A stretch of DNA of 64,000 nucleotides from Phascolarctobacterium sp. (GTDB lineage Bacteria > Bacillota > Negativicutes > Acidaminococcales > Acidaminococcaceae), in the NCBI GenBank assembly GCA_030523325.1, contig JAUNIS010000002.1:1-64000 (forward strand). The letters run 5' to 3'. The translations under genes and the position numbers were made by a program. Of the stretch, positions 62,688 through 64,000 are shown piece by piece. The number at the start of each line of letters is the position of its first letter. The stretch's first letter is position 1. The notes beneath the pieces were generated by a model that saw only the letters and a program-made list of their open reading frames with translations, searched no databases and was not told where the DNA came from.

Positions 62688-62718
62688 CAGCTGCAGCTAC
62701 AGGAAAGGAGTTCATACT

Positions 62719-63687
62719 ATGAACAAAAAAATCTTAACCTTAGGCTTAAGCCTGGTAACAGCAATGATTCTCGCTACAGGTTGTGGCGGAGAAAAGAAAG
62801 CGGCTCCGACCGCACCTCCTATTAAAGATTTAAAGGTGACATATGTTAAGTCTCCTCTCAATATTCCTAGTATCGTTGATAAGAATAATCAAACCTTGGT
62901 GAAAGGTTTTTCAAAAGACAATATTAAGGTTACCTTCCCGGAAATTAATTCCGGTGCAAAACAAACAGAAGCTTTAGCAAGTGGTAGTTTGGATGTTTGC
63001 TCGGCACTTGGCGGAACATCGGCTATCTTGGCTGCATCAAATGGCGTGGACGTAAAAGTTGTTGGTATTTATAGCCGTGCACCGAAAGCTTTTAATGTTA
63101 TGGTAAAGGATCCTGCAATTAAATCCGCTGCCGATTTAAAAGGCAAAAAGGTTGCAGGTCCTAAGGGTACCATTCTCCATCAAATTTTAGTGGCTGCTCT
63201 TGATAAAGCAAAGCTCACTCAAAAAGATGTTAATTTTGTTTCCCTGGGCATTCCGGCTGGTGTAAACGCATTACTTTCTGGCGAAGTTGACGCGGCTCTT
63301 GTAGCTGGTGCCGACGTTTTGCGTGCTCAAAAGGCTGGCGCACGTGTTTTGGTAAATGGTGAAGGCTTAGTTGATGCGACCATCGTTATTGGTGTAAGTG
63401 GTAAGCTTTTAAAAGAACATCCAGAAGTTGTTAAGAAATATTTGGCTCTGCATCAAGAAAACATCGACTTTATGAAGAAGGAACAAGCTAAAGCCTACGA
63501 CTTTACTGCTAAGGAAACTGGTCTGAAGGTTGATGAAGTAAAAATCATGGCTCCTTGGTACGACTTCACTACCAAAATTACCGATGTTGACATCAAAGAC
63601 TTGGAAGCAACTCAAGACTTCTTGATGAAGATGGATATGCAAAAGAAAAAAATCGATATCAAATCCATCTTGGCTGAAGTAAAATAA
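62719..63687 (+). CDS. ABC importer substrate-binding lipoprotein, SsuA/NMT1 type
   Basis: A 322-residue periplasmic binding protein. The signal peptide ends at a lipobox (ILATG-Cys22), then a class II fold: TYVKSPLNIPSIVDKNNQTLVKGFSKDNIKVTFPEINSGAKQTEALASGSLDVCSALGGTSAILAASNGVDVKVVGIYSRAPKAFNVMVKD, and AADLKGKKVAGPKGTILHQIL near 136. AAAGGAG precedes ATG 62719. It completes the permease-ATPase-binding protein operon and is followed by a terminator. The ligand is not identifiable from sequence. Confidence 0.88.
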   Translation: MNKKILTLGLSLVTAMILATGCGGEKKAAPTAPPIKDLKVTYVKSPLNIPSIVDKNNQTLVKGFSKDNIKVTFPEINSGAKQTEALASGSLDVCSALGGTSAILAASNGVDVKVVGIYSRAPKAFNVMVKDPAIKSAADLKGKKVAGPKGTILHQILVAALDKAKLTQKDVNFVSLGIPAGVNALLSGEVDAALVAGADVLRAQKAGARVLVNGEGLVDATIVIGVSGKLLKEHPEVVKKYLALHQENIDFMKKEQAKAYDFTAKETGLKVDEVKIMAPWYDFTTKITDVDIKDLEATQDFLMKMDMQKKKIDIKSILAEVK

Positions 63688-63708
63688 TTTTAATTAAATT
63701 TTATAAGA

Positions 63709-63745
63709 TAAACCGGGCTCATCTTGAGCTCGGTTTAATTTTTTA
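63709..63745 (+). terminator. Terminator of the SsuABC-type operon
   Basis: TAAACCGGGCTCA / TGAGCTCGGTTTA (63709-63721 with 63725-63737, one mismatch) around TCT, followed by ATTTTTTA. Confidence 0.9.
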
Positions 63746-63919
63746 TGCTATAATATATACTATCGAATTTTAGCCTCAAATTAATTTACGTTAAATTTAT
63801 CCGAAATGTTTAGAATAGGATGAAATAATTTTAGAATCTGCAAATATTTTTTAACCTTTACTTTGCAAAATTTTCAGATGACCTAATGAAAACATTTTCG
63901 AAATATAGGAGAAGAACTG
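63746..63919 (+). promoter_or_regulatory. Extended -10 promoter and long leader of an ABC-F gene
   Basis: TG-C-TATAAT at 63746-63754 is an extended -10 box. If transcription starts near 63760, a leader of about 160 bases precedes the ABC-F start. It contains inverted repeats such as CGAAATGTTT near 63803 with AAAACATTTTCG near 63889, and GCAAAT/TTTGC pairs. No gene is seen in it. Confidence 0.4.
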
Positions 63920-64000
63920 ATGATATTATCGGCGGAGAATTTAAGCTTTAGTTACGGAGCGAGAACTCTTTTTGAGGGTGTTACCTTTAATGTAGAAGAG
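63920..64000 (+). CDS. ABC-F family ATPase (partial, N-terminus only)
   Basis: Only 27 codons lie in the window. They read MILSAENLSFSYGARTLFEG then VTFNVEE, the opening strand of an ABC-F ATPase (Uup/EttA/YdiF-like ribosome-associated or resistance protein). AGGAGAAG precedes ATG 63920. Which ABC-F subfamily it belongs to cannot be judged. Confidence 0.7.
   Translation, partial: MILSAENLSFSYGARTLFEGVTFNVEE

Noticed and set aside
1-64000. CRISPR arrays, rRNA and tRNA genes, insertion sequences
   Set aside because: No regularly spaced repeats, no cloverleaf or rRNA core sequence and no transposase frame were recognised on either strand.

Overview
The window is 64 kb of a low-GC bacterial chromosome carrying about 60 genes, nearly all on the + strand (putP is the one clear exception). 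Gene order and content point to the Firmicutes, most likely a Negativicute (Acidaminococcaceae/Phascolarctobacterium-like). The reasons are a Bacillus/Clostridium-type mfd-yabM-mazG-divIC-yabR-tilS-hpt-ftsH-coaX block stripped of its sporulation genes, a gluconeogenic class II FBPase, and a dicarboxylate (SLC13/DASS) transporter with codon use typical of very high expression. The taxonomic call is inference; no rRNA or tRNA gene was found here.

Layout. 0-5 kb: an M20 peptidase and YfcC-type transporter pair, then putP on the opposite strand. 5-10 kb: ywiB-argS behind a structured leader, sppA, a Yip1-type membrane protein, glpX. 10-21 kb: the conserved housekeeping block mfd, MurJ/SpoVB-like flippase, mazG, hup, divIC, yabR, tilS, hpt, ftsH. 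21-29 kb: birA, coaX, dusB, a two-gene unit containing a homologue of cyanobacterial acyl-ACP reductase, greA, and lysS with a fused C-terminal tRNA-binding domain. 29-41 kb: mscS channel, thioredoxin reductase-like protein plus thioredoxin, a MacAB-type efflux operon, nadD-yqeK-LCP-rsfS-cvfB, a TSUP transporter and the DASS transporter. 41-46 kb: an AbiE type IV toxin-antitoxin locus with a palindromic promoter/operator, a DUF456 protein, a glyoxalase gene broken by an in-frame TAG, a D-2-hydroxyacid dehydrogenase and a CHAD protein. 46-56 kb: PepT-like peptidase, exoA and the excision-repair genes uvrB, uvrA, uvrC. 55-64 kb: a GtrA / lipid kinase / LtaS-like lipid-envelope operon, a uracil-DNA-glycosylase-like gene, mntP, a lipoprotein barnase with barstar, an SsuABC-type ABC importer, and the start of an ABC-F gene that runs off the window.

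How the genes work together. Most of the window is core metabolism and information processing: tRNA charging (argS, lysS), tRNA modification (tilS, dusB), cofactors (birA, coaX, nadD), DNA repair (mfd, uvrABC, exoA) and envelope maintenance (ftsH, sppA, LCP, flippase, LtaS-like). Accessory or unusual material is concentrated at 24.7-26.7 kb (acyl-ACP-reductase-like pair), 41.5-43.3 kb (AbiE), 44.0-44.4 kb (interrupted glyoxalase) and 60.4-61.2 kb (barnase/barstar). At least two families of short intergenic repeats occur: a palindromic element between genes at about 3.0, 48.6, 50.7 and 59.0 kb, and a hairpin element with an identical 21-nt head after coaX and lysS.

Coordinates of starts were moved from the longest open frame wherever a Shine-Dalgarno sequence favoured an internal start; these choices are explained entry by entry. 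All functional calls rest on recognisable motifs and remembered family sequences, not on database searches.
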